Shown piece after piece: positions 49,291-58,180 of a stretch of DNA of 64,000 bases. The notes under the pieces are model-generated. The model saw only the letters and a program-made list of their open reading frames with translations. It was not told the DNA's origin and did no database searches. Each line of letters starts with the position of its first letter. The stretch's first letter is position 1. The DNA comes from Rhodococcoides fascians A25f (GTDB lineage: Bacteria > Actinomycetota > Actinomycetes > Mycobacteriales > Mycobacteriaceae), in assembly GCF_000760935.2 (NCBI RefSeq), contig NZ_CP049744.1, positions 4,433,501 to 4,497,500 of the forward strand. Direction: 5' to 3'. A program made the translations under genes and the position numbers.

Positions 49291-50523
49291 GTGACCGTTC
49301 ACAACTCGACTAGCCTCGGAATCATGGTCGCGGGTCAGCCTGCGTCGGCTCCTCTTCGCGACTTCCGCGCGGTGGCGCGGCTCCTGGTAGGGCATTTCGC
49401 AGCCAACACTCCCTGCGGGTCGTTGCCGGGCGAACAGCTCCACGGCGACGTCACCGAATTCACCGTCAAATGCATCAGCATCGCCGTCCAGATGCTCGAC
49501 GAACGCCGCGCTCCAGCCGAGTCCGACCTGGCCGAGCTCCGCGCCAAGGCCAGCCAGTGGGCTCGCGAAGGAGTTCCGCTCGAATCCGTGCTCAGCGTCT
49601 ACCACGAGGGCATCCAGATCGGTTGGAACCTGGTGTCGAAGCGGGCAGGCGAGGGCGATGCCGCACAGCTGATCGAGGCCGCGCGTATGTTCGTGCTGCT
49701 GTCGGAGAAGGTATCCATCGCCGCCAGCAAGAGCTACGTCGAAGAACTGCAAGCAGTGGCCAGCGAACACCACACTGCGGCGCACACTCTGGTCACCTCA
49801 CTTCTCAGCGGCCACAACGCGGTGTCGATGGCACGGCAGTCCGGCATCGAACTCGCCGACAGTTACCTCGTGCTCGCCATCTCGGTGCCGCCGCACCCGG
49901 ACGAGAACGACCCCAACATCCAGAAGACGGTCGCCGCTCGCAGAAAGCTGCGTCGTGTGCAGGCCGAACTGGCCACGATCTGCGGCCGCACTCCCCTGTC
50001 CCTGCTGAGCACCGAGGGCGGCACCGTCCTGATTCCCGGTGTGCACGACGACGAGTGGGTCGAGGCTCTTGTGCATCGCATCGGTACCGCCGCCGAGGTG
50101 CCCGTCACCGTCACGGCCGAGCAGGCCGCCACCGCGGACATCCCCACCGCAGCCGATCAGGTACACGAACTGCTGTCCCTGGCCCATCAGCTGCACCGCC
50201 CGTCCGGCCTGTACCGCATGGACGACCTCGTGCTGGAGTACCAGCTGACGCGTCCGGGCCCCGGCCGTCGCCACCTGACTCAGATCCTCGAGCCGCTCGA
50301 TTCGTCACCCGAGTTGCTCGAGACCCTCGAGATCCACATCTCGCACGATCTGAACCGGCAGCGCTCTGCCCGCCAGCTCCATCTGCACACCAACACCGTG
50401 GATTACCGCCTCAAGCGGATCGCACAGCTCACCGGCTTCGACCCCACGCGTCCGTCCGGAATCCGGCACCTGCAGGCCGCGCTGGTGGCCCGCCGACTCG
50501 AATCCTCGCGCGGCGCAGCCTGA
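49291..50523 (+). CDS. PucR family transcriptional regulator
   Basis: 410 aa. N-terminal helical sensory domain, central GGDEF-like region (VQAELATICGRTPLSLL, TVLIPGVHDDEW), and the C-terminal PucR helix-turn-helix (RSARQLHLHTNTVDYRLKRIAQLTG). GTG start at 49291 has GAAGGG seven bases upstream. It probably regulates the divergent desaturase-like gene or itself; no other target is apparent. Confidence 0.9.
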   Translation: MTVHNSTSLGIMVAGQPASAPLRDFRAVARLLVGHFAANTPCGSLPGEQLHGDVTEFTVKCISIAVQMLDERRAPAESDLAELRAKASQWAREGVPLESVLSVYHEGIQIGWNLVSKRAGEGDAAQLIEAARMFVLLSEKVSIAASKSYVEELQAVASEHHTAAHTLVTSLLSGHNAVSMARQSGIELADSYLVLAISVPPHPDENDPNIQKTVAARRKLRRVQAELATICGRTPLSLLSTEGGTVLIPGVHDDEWVEALVHRIGTAAEVPVTVTAEQAATADIPTAADQVHELLSLAHQLHRPSGLYRMDDLVLEYQLTRPGPGRRHLTQILEPLDSSPELLETLEIHISHDLNRQRSARQLHLHTNTVDYRLKRIAQLTGFDPTRPSGIRHLQAALVARRLESSRGAA

Positions 50524-50601
50524 TCTGAGAGTTCCGACCGGTTCCTCGATCCGACGGCAGGTAGCGTCGAAGATACATTCGAGAAGCAAGGGGATTCGTC
50601 C

Positions 50602-51312
50602 GTGGCGAAGTTGATGCTGGAGTTGTCCGGGGTGGTCAAGGAGTACCCCACCGGAGAGCAACCGGTTCGGGCGTTGGACGGCATCGATCTCACGATCGAG
50701 GGCGGCCAGTTCGTCTCGCTCGTCGCACCGTCCGGCGCCGGCAAGTCGACGCTGCTGCACATGCTCGGCGCACTCGACACCCCGACGTCGGGTTCCATCC
50801 GGTTCGACGACGTCGAAGTCACCACCCTCGACGACAACGCACAATCCGATTTCCGACGCCACCAGGTGGGCTTCGTCTTTCAGTTCTTCAACCTGTTGCC
50901 GACGATGTCCGCGTGGGAGAACGTCGCCGTCCCCAAGTTGTTGGACGGCACACCCATCAAGAAGGCCAAGGCCGACGCGATGCGACTGCTCGAGATGGTC
51001 GGGCTCTCGAATCGATCCGAGCACCGGCCGGCTCAGCTGTCCGGCGGCCAGATCCAACGCATCGCGATCGCCCGAGCATTGATGATGAATCCGGCACTGT
51101 TGATCGCCGACGAACCCACCGGAAATCTCGACTCGAGGACCTCCCACAACATCCTCGAAATACTGGCGGACGTGGCACACGCCAGCGAGGGGCGTCGAGC
51201 AGTGGTGATGGCGACCCACGATCTCGAGGCCGCGCGCTCCACCGACCGCATCGTCAGCATGATCGACGGTCGCGTCGAGTCCGACACACCGACGGCCGGT
51301 CTCGATCGGTGA
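50602..51312 (+). CDS. MacB/LolD-type ABC transporter ATPase
   Basis: 236 aa. Walker A APSGAGKSTLLHML, Q-loop FVFQFFNLLPTMSAWENVAVP typical of the MacB/LolD group, signature LSGGQIQRIAIARAL, Walker B LLIADEPTGNLD, H-loop ATHDLEAA. GTG start with AAGGGG eight bases upstream. Coupled to the permease by a GTGA overlap. Confidence 0.95.
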   Translation: MAKLMLELSGVVKEYPTGEQPVRALDGIDLTIEGGQFVSLVAPSGAGKSTLLHMLGALDTPTSGSIRFDDVEVTTLDDNAQSDFRRHQVGFVFQFFNLLPTMSAWENVAVPKLLDGTPIKKAKADAMRLLEMVGLSNRSEHRPAQLSGGQIQRIAIARALMMNPALLIADEPTGNLDSRTSHNILEILADVAHASEGRRAVVMATHDLEAARSTDRIVSMIDGRVESDTPTAGLDR

Positions 51313-53780
51313 TCGGGACCGCGCTCAGCAGATTTCGAGTCATCAGCCTTCGCGACCTCCGCATGCACTGGGTGCGTTCGCTCGTCTCGGCCGGAGTCGT
51401 CGCCGTCGCAGCCGGGTTGCTCATCGCTGTGCTCGGCACGTACGGGTCGTTGACCGGATCGGTCGAACGTCTCGCGGTGACGATCGCAGGCAACGCGAGT
51501 TACGAAGTCGTCGGCGTCACCGACTCAGGCTTCGACCAGAGCGAACTCGACGTGGTGCGCTCCGTTCCCGGCGTCGACACCGCGGTTCCCCTGCTGCGCA
51601 GCACCGTTCGGTCCGATGTCGGCGATCTGACGGTTCTCGGTGTCGACGCGTCCATCACGGCACTGCAGTCGGATCTACAGGGCGCGGTCGGCAACGCAGC
51701 CGGGCTGTTGTCCGATCCTTCCGGTGTATTGGTCGGTGCCGCAACGGGTCTGAAACAAGGCGACACCGTCACCATCGACGACGTTCCGAGGGCGGTGGTC
51801 GGTGTGGTCGACGGCCCGGGTACACAGCGCATCGGTGGAGGCATGTTCGCGGTCGCTCTCCTTCCCGCTGCGCAGGCACTCACCGACCGTCCGGGTGAGC
51901 TCGACTCGATCTTCGTCCTGGGCAGCGGCGACACACTGCGTTCCGACCTCGATGCCGCGCTCGCCGGCCGAGTGTCGGTGATGAATCCGGACTTCCGAGC
52001 CGACCGCGCGAACCAAGCGATGAGCCTGACGCGCAATGCCACGCTGATGGTCTCGCTCATCGCGTTCGTCGTCGCCGCCTTCCTCGTCTTCAACGTCATG
52101 AACATGGCCATCGCGAAGCGTCGACCCACGATCTCTCTGCTCCGGGCTGTCGGCGGTCGCCGCGGCGATATCGTCCGCGACCTGTTGTTCGAGTCCGTTC
52201 TGGTGGGACTGATCGGCGGTGCCGTCGGTGTTCCGTTGGGAATCGCGATGGGCCGCATCGCCATCGAGAGCCTTCCGCCGTTCCTGTCGCAGGCATTCGA
52301 CGCACGGATCGAGTACGTGTTGCCCGGTTTTGCGATTCCCGTGGCGATCGCGGCGTGCGTCCTGGCCTGTGTCGGTGCCTCGGCCGTCGCCGCGGTGCAG
52401 GTGTATCGCATCTCGCCGATCGAAGCACTCGCCGTCGGCGGCGGGGAAACGGCAGGCGGACCGCGTCGCCGATTCGTTGCTGCTGCCACCGTGTTCGGCC
52501 TCGTTGCCATTGCCGGATCGTTCGTGTTCGCCGTCAAAGTCGATGGACAACTGACCCTCGGTGCCGGTGCTCTGTTCATGTTCGGCGTCGTCGCGCTGTG
52601 CGTCGGGGCGACGGGTCCGATCGTGTCGGCCACAGCGGCCGTCCCGCGCCGCTGGGGTGGTGCCGGACGCCTGGCCACCGCCACCATCGAACGAGCGCCG
52701 CGGCGGATCTGGGCAACGGTGATGACGATCGTGATTGCGGTGGGAGTCAGTGTCGGAGTGTCGGGTTCGTTGACCAACATGACCGACTCGGCGGCCGAAT
52801 CGCTGTCTTCGTTGGCGAACACCGACCTGTACGTGTCGATGAGCTCCCCCGACGCCATACCGTCGGGCCCCATCGTTCCCGCCGAGGTGGAAGAAGCCGT
52901 CGCATCGACTCCCGGTGTGTCTCGCATCGTCGAGGGGCAGTGGGCATACGCCACGATCGACGACGAACTGGTGTCCATCCAGGGCGTCGCCGACGGTAGC
53001 AATGCGGTGACACTCGCGTCGCTCACCGACGACGTGCGTTCCCAGGTGCTCGCCGGTGACGGTGTGGTGCTGTCCCAGGGATTCGGCAGGACGTTGGGTG
53101 TGTCGGTGGGCGACTACATCGACCTCCCGACGCCGACCGGTGTGCAGAACGTGCGGGTGCTGGATCTGGTGGACTACATCAATGCCGCAGGCGGCACGAT
53201 GGCGATCTCGTTGGACTCGATGCAGCGCTGGTACGACCGTCCCGGGGCGACCTACCTCGAGATCGGCGTGGACGGAGACGTTGCCGCCGTGCAGGATTCG
53301 TTGCGTTCGACACTTCCGCCCGAGACCTTCGTGTACACCGGCGCTGCCGCACTCGAGGGCACCAGCGCGGCCATCAGACAGTCCGGCGCGCTGGCCATCG
53401 CGCTGCAGTGGATCGTCGCGCTCGTTGCTGCGGTCGCGTTGCTCAACACGTTGACGCTGTCGGTCCTCGAGCGTCGACGTGAACTCGGCGTACTACGAGC
53501 CATGGGCGGTGGACGGGGAACTCTGGCCCGAATGGTGTTGGCGGAGGCACTGTCGGTCGGCATCGTGGGCGGTGTGCTCGGCCTGATGATCGGCGCCGGT
53601 CTGCAATACCTGAGCACCCTGATCCTCGGAGCCAGCATCGGAATCCCGGTTGCCTACACCGCCGGATGGTCGGTGCTGCTGTACGGACTCGTCGCCCTCG
53701 GCCTGTCGCTGCTGGGTTCCGCTCCCCCTGCCGTGCACGCCTCGCGACTGAACATCGTGGACGCCATTGCGGCGGATTGA
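51309..53780 (+). CDS. ABC transporter permease with two FtsX domains
   Basis: 823 aa. An N-terminal membrane helix and periplasmic MacB-PCD-like domain, then three transmembrane helices of the first FtsX core (AIAKRRPTISLLRAVGGRRG), a second long extracytoplasmic domain, and a second FtsX core (LSVLERRRELGVLRAMGGGRG). About ten helices in total, a common actinobacterial arrangement for export of lipids or peptides or for signalling. GTG start at 51309 overlaps the ATPase stop. Confidence 0.92.
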   Translation: MIGTALSRFRVISLRDLRMHWVRSLVSAGVVAVAAGLLIAVLGTYGSLTGSVERLAVTIAGNASYEVVGVTDSGFDQSELDVVRSVPGVDTAVPLLRSTVRSDVGDLTVLGVDASITALQSDLQGAVGNAAGLLSDPSGVLVGAATGLKQGDTVTIDDVPRAVVGVVDGPGTQRIGGGMFAVALLPAAQALTDRPGELDSIFVLGSGDTLRSDLDAALAGRVSVMNPDFRADRANQAMSLTRNATLMVSLIAFVVAAFLVFNVMNMAIAKRRPTISLLRAVGGRRGDIVRDLLFESVLVGLIGGAVGVPLGIAMGRIAIESLPPFLSQAFDARIEYVLPGFAIPVAIAACVLACVGASAVAAVQVYRISPIEALAVGGGETAGGPRRRFVAAATVFGLVAIAGSFVFAVKVDGQLTLGAGALFMFGVVALCVGATGPIVSATAAVPRRWGGAGRLATATIERAPRRIWATVMTIVIAVGVSVGVSGSLTNMTDSAAESLSSLANTDLYVSMSSPDAIPSGPIVPAEVEEAVASTPGVSRIVEGQWAYATIDDELVSIQGVADGSNAVTLASLTDDVRSQVLAGDGVVLSQGFGRTLGVSVGDYIDLPTPTGVQNVRVLDLVDYINAAGGTMAISLDSMQRWYDRPGATYLEIGVDGDVAAVQDSLRSTLPPETFVYTGAAALEGTSAAIRQSGALAIALQWIVALVAAVALLNTLTLSVLERRRELGVLRAMGGGRGTLARMVLAEALSVGIVGGVLGLMIGAGLQYLSTLILGASIGIPVAYTAGWSVLLYGLVALGLSLLGSAPPAVHASRLNIVDAIAAD

Positions 53781-53825
53781 GTGGCGGGATTCAGTGTTGG
53801 GGCTCAGGCTGCGGGGCCTCGGAAT

Positions 53826-53920
53826 CCGCAAACGCGCGCGCGTTCGTCAGGTGCGAGCGGAATAGACAGCGATAGGTCGGCGATTGTGCGCGCGTCTGGC
53901 AAATGCGCGCGCGTTTGCGG
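53826..53920. repeat. 25-bp inverted repeat with self-palindromic cores
   Basis: The arm at 53826-53850 (CCGCAAACGCGCGCGCGTTCG...) is complementary to 53896-53920 with three mismatches, spacer 45 bp. Within the left arm AACGCGCGCGCGTT is itself a perfect palindrome. It lies in the 426-bp gap 53781-54206 between the ABC permease and tRNA-Arg. The gap also has one 49-codon open frame (53945-54091) without recognisable similarity. Confidence 0.65.
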
Positions 53921-54206
53921 GAGGAAGGGTGATCGGCCCGCGATATGCAGTGTTTCGTCGGGATCGAATCGATCGCCGACTACACCGCTCACCAGCACCG
54001 CACCGCCCTGAACCTGATCTCGTCACTGACCGGGACCGTGACGAGCAGCGGCGACCTGCTTCACGATCGCCATGGTGGGCCGCTAGACTAGCGAGCGCGA
54101 TGTGGGCCAGCTGAGCATCTCGGCAGCGAACCCATCCGCACCCGATTGTTTGCTGGATCGAAAGCCGTTGCTGGACAATGGCTTCGGCCCAAAAGAACGA
54201 TCACCA

Positions 54207-54279
54207 GCCTTCGTAGCTCAGGGGATAGAGCAACCCTCTCCTAAAGGGTAGGTCGCAGGTTCGAATCCTGCCGAGGGCA
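54207..54279 (+). tRNA. tRNA-Arg (anticodon CCU)
   Basis: Complete cloverleaf. Acceptor GCCTTCG with CGAGGGC (one G-U), D-arm GCTCAGGGGATAGAGC, anticodon stem ACCCT/AGGGT with loop CTCCTAA (anticodon CCT in DNA), T-arm GCAGGTTCGAATCCTGC, discriminator A. CCA is encoded (54280-54282). It decodes AGG. Its 3' part is duplicated at 56457-56513, showing use as an integration site. Confidence 0.96.
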
Positions 54280-54283
54280 CCAC
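54227..54283 (+). other. attL: 57-bp 3' end of tRNA-Arg
   Basis: From AGAGCAACCC in the D-arm to CCAC after the tRNA; identical to 56457-56513 except one base (T at 54239, C at 56469). Such direct repeats mark the ends of tRNA-integrated islands. Confidence 0.9.
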
Positions 54284-54473
54284 GAAACACCAGGCCAGGT
54301 CCCCGCACGACACAATCCGTGGGTCGGTTCGCCACATCCACCCCGGCACCACCCCGGTGTCCGCGGGTGCGACGCAGAGGACACGCCGAACCCTTGCACC
54401 TACCGCGTGGTCGGGTTCTGGGCGATAAGATCTCGGAGCTGACATAAGCGCGAGGAAAGCCGACGGAATTCAA

Positions 54474-55085
54474 ATGGATGCAAGCGAAGCTCTCAAAAAG
54501 GCCTGGGAAGCTGTTGAGGCGGCAGGCGTGCCCGATTCTCTCCAAGAGGTTGCGTTCTCGCGCGCGCTCGATTTGATCCTTGGGCCACCGATCAGTGGCG
54601 CAGACCCTAAGGTCCCTCATGGCGTGACCCATACGCAACCGGCATTGCCCGGACGTGAGGACAACACGACATCGTCTGCCAGCGGTGAACTCTCCGAAGA
54701 AGCCTTTTATGTCAAGATGAGTGAAGGCACAGGCGTTGGCAAAGATGTCCTTGAGCGTCTTGTCCACATCGACAAGGGCGCTCCACATCTGCTCCTGAAG
54801 GGCCCGCAGCTTCCAAAAAACACTGCGCAAGCGCAGAAGTTCATTACGCTGGTCATCACTGTTGCTTGTCATTATTTTACCGGCGAGAACGAAATCGCGT
54901 CTTCACATGCGCGGGATGAGTGTGAAGAATACAATGTAATGGATACAAACTACAACCGAAACGTGGATAGGATCGAAAACTTCATCTCGACCGGCAGTGG
55001 CCAGAACCGAAAGGTCAAAATAAGAAGAGCGCTGCTGGACTCCTTCGGTGCGGGATTGAAAGAATACGGAAACTTTGGAGAATGA
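54474..55085 (+). CDS. Island protein of unknown function (first gene of two-gene operon)
   Basis: 203 aa, not recognised. The N-terminal 25 residues are helical (EALKKAWEAVEAAGVPDSLQ), then a polar linker, then a C-terminal helical part from about residue 75 (SEEAFYVKMSEGTGVGKDVL) ending with a basic stretch (SGQNRKVKIRRALLDSFG) that could be a helix-turn-helix. No membrane segments. Its stop overlaps the next start by four bases, so the two products likely work together. Low GC for this genome. Confidence 0.75.
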   Translation: MDASEALKKAWEAVEAAGVPDSLQEVAFSRALDLILGPPISGADPKVPHGVTHTQPALPGREDNTTSSASGELSEEAFYVKMSEGTGVGKDVLERLVHIDKGAPHLLLKGPQLPKNTAQAQKFITLVITVACHYFTGENEIASSHARDECEEYNVMDTNYNRNVDRIENFISTGSGQNRKVKIRRALLDSFGAGLKEYGNFGE

Positions 55086-55843
55086 CCTCGCCCATTGAAG
55101 CGGGTTTTGCAGCTGCGGGGATTCCGGTTGACCTATACTCTGAACTTCTTGCGTCTTATCGTGAAGCAAAGCAACGTTATCATCGCCGCGACCTAAGGCC
55201 GACCGAGGTCGAGGGAGGACGTTTCTCCGAGGCGGCTTTTCGAATGCTCGAATGGGAAGCGAACGGATCACACACCGCAATCGGCTCAAACTTGCCTGGC
55301 ACTCCCACCCTCGTAAGTGAACTTGCGAAGAAAACATCAGCACCTGACTCCGTACGCTTTCACATTCCACGCACCCTGCAGGCCGTATACGACATTAGAA
55401 ACAAGCGCGACGTTGCTCACCTCGGAAAGATCGACGCAAACCTGCAGGACGCCTCCCTAGTTGTTCATATCCTAGATTGGGTCGTAGCAGAGTTTGTCAG
55501 ACTTTACCATAATGTCTCAGACGCAGACGCTGAGCGCATGATTTCCGATATTGTCAAAAAGGAAGTGCCTGCGATACAAGTGATCGACGGATTTCCCTTA
55601 ATCCTTAAAGCTGTTCCGCTTGTTGATCGAATTTTGATTCTGCTTTACTGGCATGGGGATGGGGGCACCAGTAAGTCACTACTATCTTCTTGGCTAACTG
55701 TAAATCAGCGGAGCAATCTGTCTGCTGTAATGAAAAAGCTCAGAGGCGACATTAGAGTCTATCTGAGTGGCGACGTATACCACTTGACCGATATCGGAAT
55801 CGCCGACGTCGAGGCGAGAGACCTGTTGGCACCTGTTGCGTAA
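55082..55843 (+). CDS. Island protein with HEPN-like motif and winged-helix-like C-terminus
   Basis: 253 aa. Residues 100-150 contain AVYDIRNKRDVAHLG, an R106-x6-H113 motif of the kind found in HEPN ribonucleases, in a helical context (VHILDWVVAEFVRLYHN). The C-terminal 70 residues (LSSWLTVNQRSNLSAVMKKL, then YHLTDIGIADVEAR) resemble a winged helix. Many HEPN proteins on islands act in phage defence or toxin systems. I did not find a named family. Coupled (ATGA) to the 203-aa gene. Confidence 0.75.
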   Translation: MTSPIEAGFAAAGIPVDLYSELLASYREAKQRYHRRDLRPTEVEGGRFSEAAFRMLEWEANGSHTAIGSNLPGTPTLVSELAKKTSAPDSVRFHIPRTLQAVYDIRNKRDVAHLGKIDANLQDASLVVHILDWVVAEFVRLYHNVSDADAERMISDIVKKEVPAIQVIDGFPLILKAVPLVDRILILLYWHGDGGTSKSLLSSWLTVNQRSNLSAVMKKLRGDIRVYLSGDVYHLTDIGIADVEARDLLAPVA

Positions 55844-55850
55844 GGCGAAA

Positions 55851-56318
55851 TTACCCAAATAAGGGAACCACGTTCGACGCCTGCGGCTGAATTAAATCTG
55901 AGGCCGACGGACGACTGAGCGGGGCCTGTTTACCGCCCTCGTTCTCGGCGATGTAGTCGGCGTAGACGGTAAGGGTTGTTACATACGACGCGTGCCCGAG
56001 CCACTTGCTCACCTGCATGTAGTGCTCACCGGCCGAGAGGCTCATCACCGCGAAGGCATGGCGAAGGTCGTGCCAGCGGCTGTGCGGCAACTTGAGCGTG
56101 GGCAGGGCGGGTTGTAGGCAGCGCCCGTACACATTGGCGCACGTCAGCGGCGCGTCCCACCGGTACATCGCGGCCGGGTCCCGTACGTCAATGCCTGCGG
56201 CCACTGCGCTGGCGCGGGTGTGCCGCCCTGGAAACAGCGGTGCATCCGGGTCATATTCCTCGGAAAGTTCGTCGCCGTGCGGGTGCACCTCCCGCAGATA
56301 GGTCCGCAGGTCGTCCAC
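55851..56318 (-). pseudogene. Truncated tyrosine recombinase (integrase), C-terminal catalytic part
   Basis: 155 aa from GTG at 56318. Catalytic box II HDLRHAF (His-x-x-Arg-His), the WLGHAS His and the nucleophile Tyr region TLTVYADYI are present. The N-terminal DNA-binding domain and the first catalytic Arg are absent. In frame upstream there is homologous-looking sequence for only a few codons before a TAG around 56380. An intact enzyme of this type is about 380 aa. Situated next to attR, it is the likely relic of the island's integrase. Confidence 0.82.
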
Positions 56319-56456
56319 CCGGGTGGCCGGGGGTGCACTTGAGGTAGATGTAAAGTAGCGGGGATCAAGCGCAAACTAGCGTCATCTATTGCGCAGGAGC
56401 ATAATTGGAAACCTACCGAAGGATCTAGCCCTGCCCAACGCCTCTCGGAAAACGCC

Positions 56457-56513
56457 AGAGCAACCCTCCCCTAAAGGGTAGGTCGCAGGTTCGAATCCTG
56501 CCGAGGGCACCAC
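56457..56513 (+). other. attR: duplicated 3' end of tRNA-Arg
   Basis: 57-bp copy of 54227-54283 with a single mismatch (56469) in the anticodon loop region. It lacks the 5' acceptor strand and most of the D-arm, so it is not a tRNA gene. Marks the right end of the island. The flanking stretch 56319-56456 has no gene that I can support. Confidence 0.9.
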
Positions 56514-56614
56514 ACAGCCAGTTCCGCGACCCCTTCTCAGTTTTGTGCACATATTGCGGAACCACAAAAACCTCCGTACTATCGAACATGCATTCGAGTA
56601 CTGGGGAGGAACTC

Positions 56615-57958
56615 GTGGTCACAGTTGTACAAGATTCGCCGCTGACGTCCGATGAAGTGTTGCGTTTCGTTGCGCGCCTTCAAGCGTCCGATGTCGATGT
56701 CGACGCAGCAGCCGGCATCGATTTGATCTCCGCTCTCGAGACTGTCAAGTGCGTCAGTGTGGCAACGCAAGCCGTGGTGACCGATGCCGTCGCAACAGCC
56801 ATCAGCACCGAGCGCAGGGAACTCGGTAAGCCGAAAGCTGAGTGGCGCAGTGGGATTGCGTCACAGATCGGTCTGGCCCGACGCGAATCACCGAACCGTG
56901 GGGGCACTCATCTGGGACTCGCTCGCGCGCTGGTACACGAAATGCCGCACACCCTTGCGCGCCTGAAAGCCGGCGAACTCAACGAATGGCGGGTCATGAT
57001 TCTCGCTCGCGAGACCGCGTGCCTCACCGTCGACGATCGCCGCACCATCGACGAGCGACTGTGCGCAGACCCCGCCACCCTGGCCGGGGCAGGCGACCGC
57101 ACCATCGAGGGTCGCGCCCGCGCACTTGCCAACGAGCTCGATGCCGCCTCCCAGGTGAAGCGACGCGCCAAGGCCTACGCAGCTCGGCGCACCAGCACCC
57201 GCCCGGCACCCGAATCGATGGGCTTCTTCACGGCGTTGACGTCGATGGAGAAGACAGTCTGCATGTGGGCCACGCTGCGACGAGACGCCGACACCATCAT
57301 CAACGCCGGCGGCGACACACGCACCCGCGACCAGATCATGGCCGACCTGGTGTTCGAGCGAATCACCGGCGCATCCGCTGCTAAAGGACCGCCGGTGACC
57401 GTCGACATAGTCATCTCGGACTCGACCCTCCTCGCCGGTGGTGACACGTCCGCATATCTGCACGGCTACGGCGACATCCCGTCCGACGTCGCCCGGCAAC
57501 TCATCCGAGACGCACTCGACAGTGAGACGCACATCGCATTACGACGCCTCTACGCCCATCCGAAATCCGGAGCACTGACGGCCGTGGAGTCCACATCGCG
57601 AGGTTTTCCCACTGCGTTGGGACGCCTCATCGATCTCCGAGATCGCACCTGCCGCACCCCATGGTGTGACGCGCCGATCCGACACCACGATCACATCAGG
57701 CCACACACCGCAGGTGGCAAAACCAGTGCCGAGAACGGCGCAGGCCTTTGTGCCGCATGCAATTACGCGAAAGAAGGGGAAGGCTGGACGGCCGAAGCGA
57801 TACGAGACAAACGCAACGCGCGACATCGCTACAGGCTCATCTCACCCACGGGGCACACCTATGACTCGAGTGCCCCGCCCATGCCGGTGGTCGAGCTCTA
57901 CAGCTCGCAGATCGAGAACGTGATGATCACCGGTCTCTTCGACGACGACGCTGCATGA
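56615..57958 (+). CDS. DUF222/HNH endonuclease (13E12 repeat family)
   Basis: 447 aa. N-terminal DUF222 helical region, with ARRESPNRGGTHLGLARAL and LARLKAGELNEWRVMIL typical of the 13E12 family, and a C-terminal HNH nuclease (RTPWCDAPIRHHDHIRPHT, GLCAACNYAKEG). GTG at 56615 is chosen because GGGGAGGA lies four bases upstream; ATG at 56588 would extend it by nine residues. The family is multicopy in mycobacteria (REP13E12), where copies serve as prophage attachment sites; role unknown. Confidence 0.9.
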   Translation: MVTVVQDSPLTSDEVLRFVARLQASDVDVDAAAGIDLISALETVKCVSVATQAVVTDAVATAISTERRELGKPKAEWRSGIASQIGLARRESPNRGGTHLGLARALVHEMPHTLARLKAGELNEWRVMILARETACLTVDDRRTIDERLCADPATLAGAGDRTIEGRARALANELDAASQVKRRAKAYAARRTSTRPAPESMGFFTALTSMEKTVCMWATLRRDADTIINAGGDTRTRDQIMADLVFERITGASAAKGPPVTVDIVISDSTLLAGGDTSAYLHGYGDIPSDVARQLIRDALDSETHIALRRLYAHPKSGALTAVESTSRGFPTALGRLIDLRDRTCRTPWCDAPIRHHDHIRPHTAGGKTSAENGAGLCAACNYAKEGEGWTAEAIRDKRNARHRYRLISPTGHTYDSSAPPMPVVELYSSQIENVMITGLFDDDAA

Positions 57959-57977
57959 CGCGTCACCGCGGGAAGAG

Positions 57978-57995
57978 ACCGAGCCCCAACTCGGT
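57978..57995 (+). terminator. Small hairpin after the HNH gene
   Basis: ACCGAG-CCCCAA-CTCGGT, perfect 6-bp stem, nested inside CGTCACCG (57961-57968)/CGGTGACG (58002-58009). No T-run. It may end HNH transcription. The rest of the 222-bp gap to 58180 is probably the helicase 5' leader; no clear riboswitch seen. Confidence 0.4.
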
Positions 57996-58180
57996 TACAC
58001 TCGGTGACGACGCGCGTAGCTGCACGTCAGACGTCGTGGAATGCTCCCGAACCACCATGTGCACCCTGCACAGGCTTCTCTTACGGCGATCGAAACTGCC
58101 CACCGGCAGTCTCGCCACCTTGCATCTCGGCCCAAGGCCCGCAGGTGCAACACCCTGCCCGAAAGGCACTTTTCATCACT

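Larger units (their letters stand above)
54227..56513 (+). mobile_element. Small genomic island integrated in tRNA-Arg(CCT)
   Basis: About 2.2 kb between 57-bp direct repeats. Contains two overlapping unknown genes on the plus strand and an integrase remnant on the minus strand next to attR. The coding sequence is visibly richer in A/T (many AAA, TTA, AAT codons) than the neighbouring genome, a sign of transfer. The full tRNA is kept at the left end. With a truncated integrase the island is probably fixed unless helped in trans. Confidence 0.88.

Noticed and set aside
53945..54091. 49-codon open frame before tRNA-Arg
   Set aside because: No ribosome site, no recognised similarity; could be a gene remnant but cannot be supported.
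56450..56515. Second tRNA-Arg gene
   Set aside because: Only the 3' half is present (no acceptor 5' strand, incomplete D-arm); it is the attR copy.
57959..58180. Riboswitch or cold-shock element before the helicase
   Set aside because: Long leader with small hairpins only; no conserved motif I can name.
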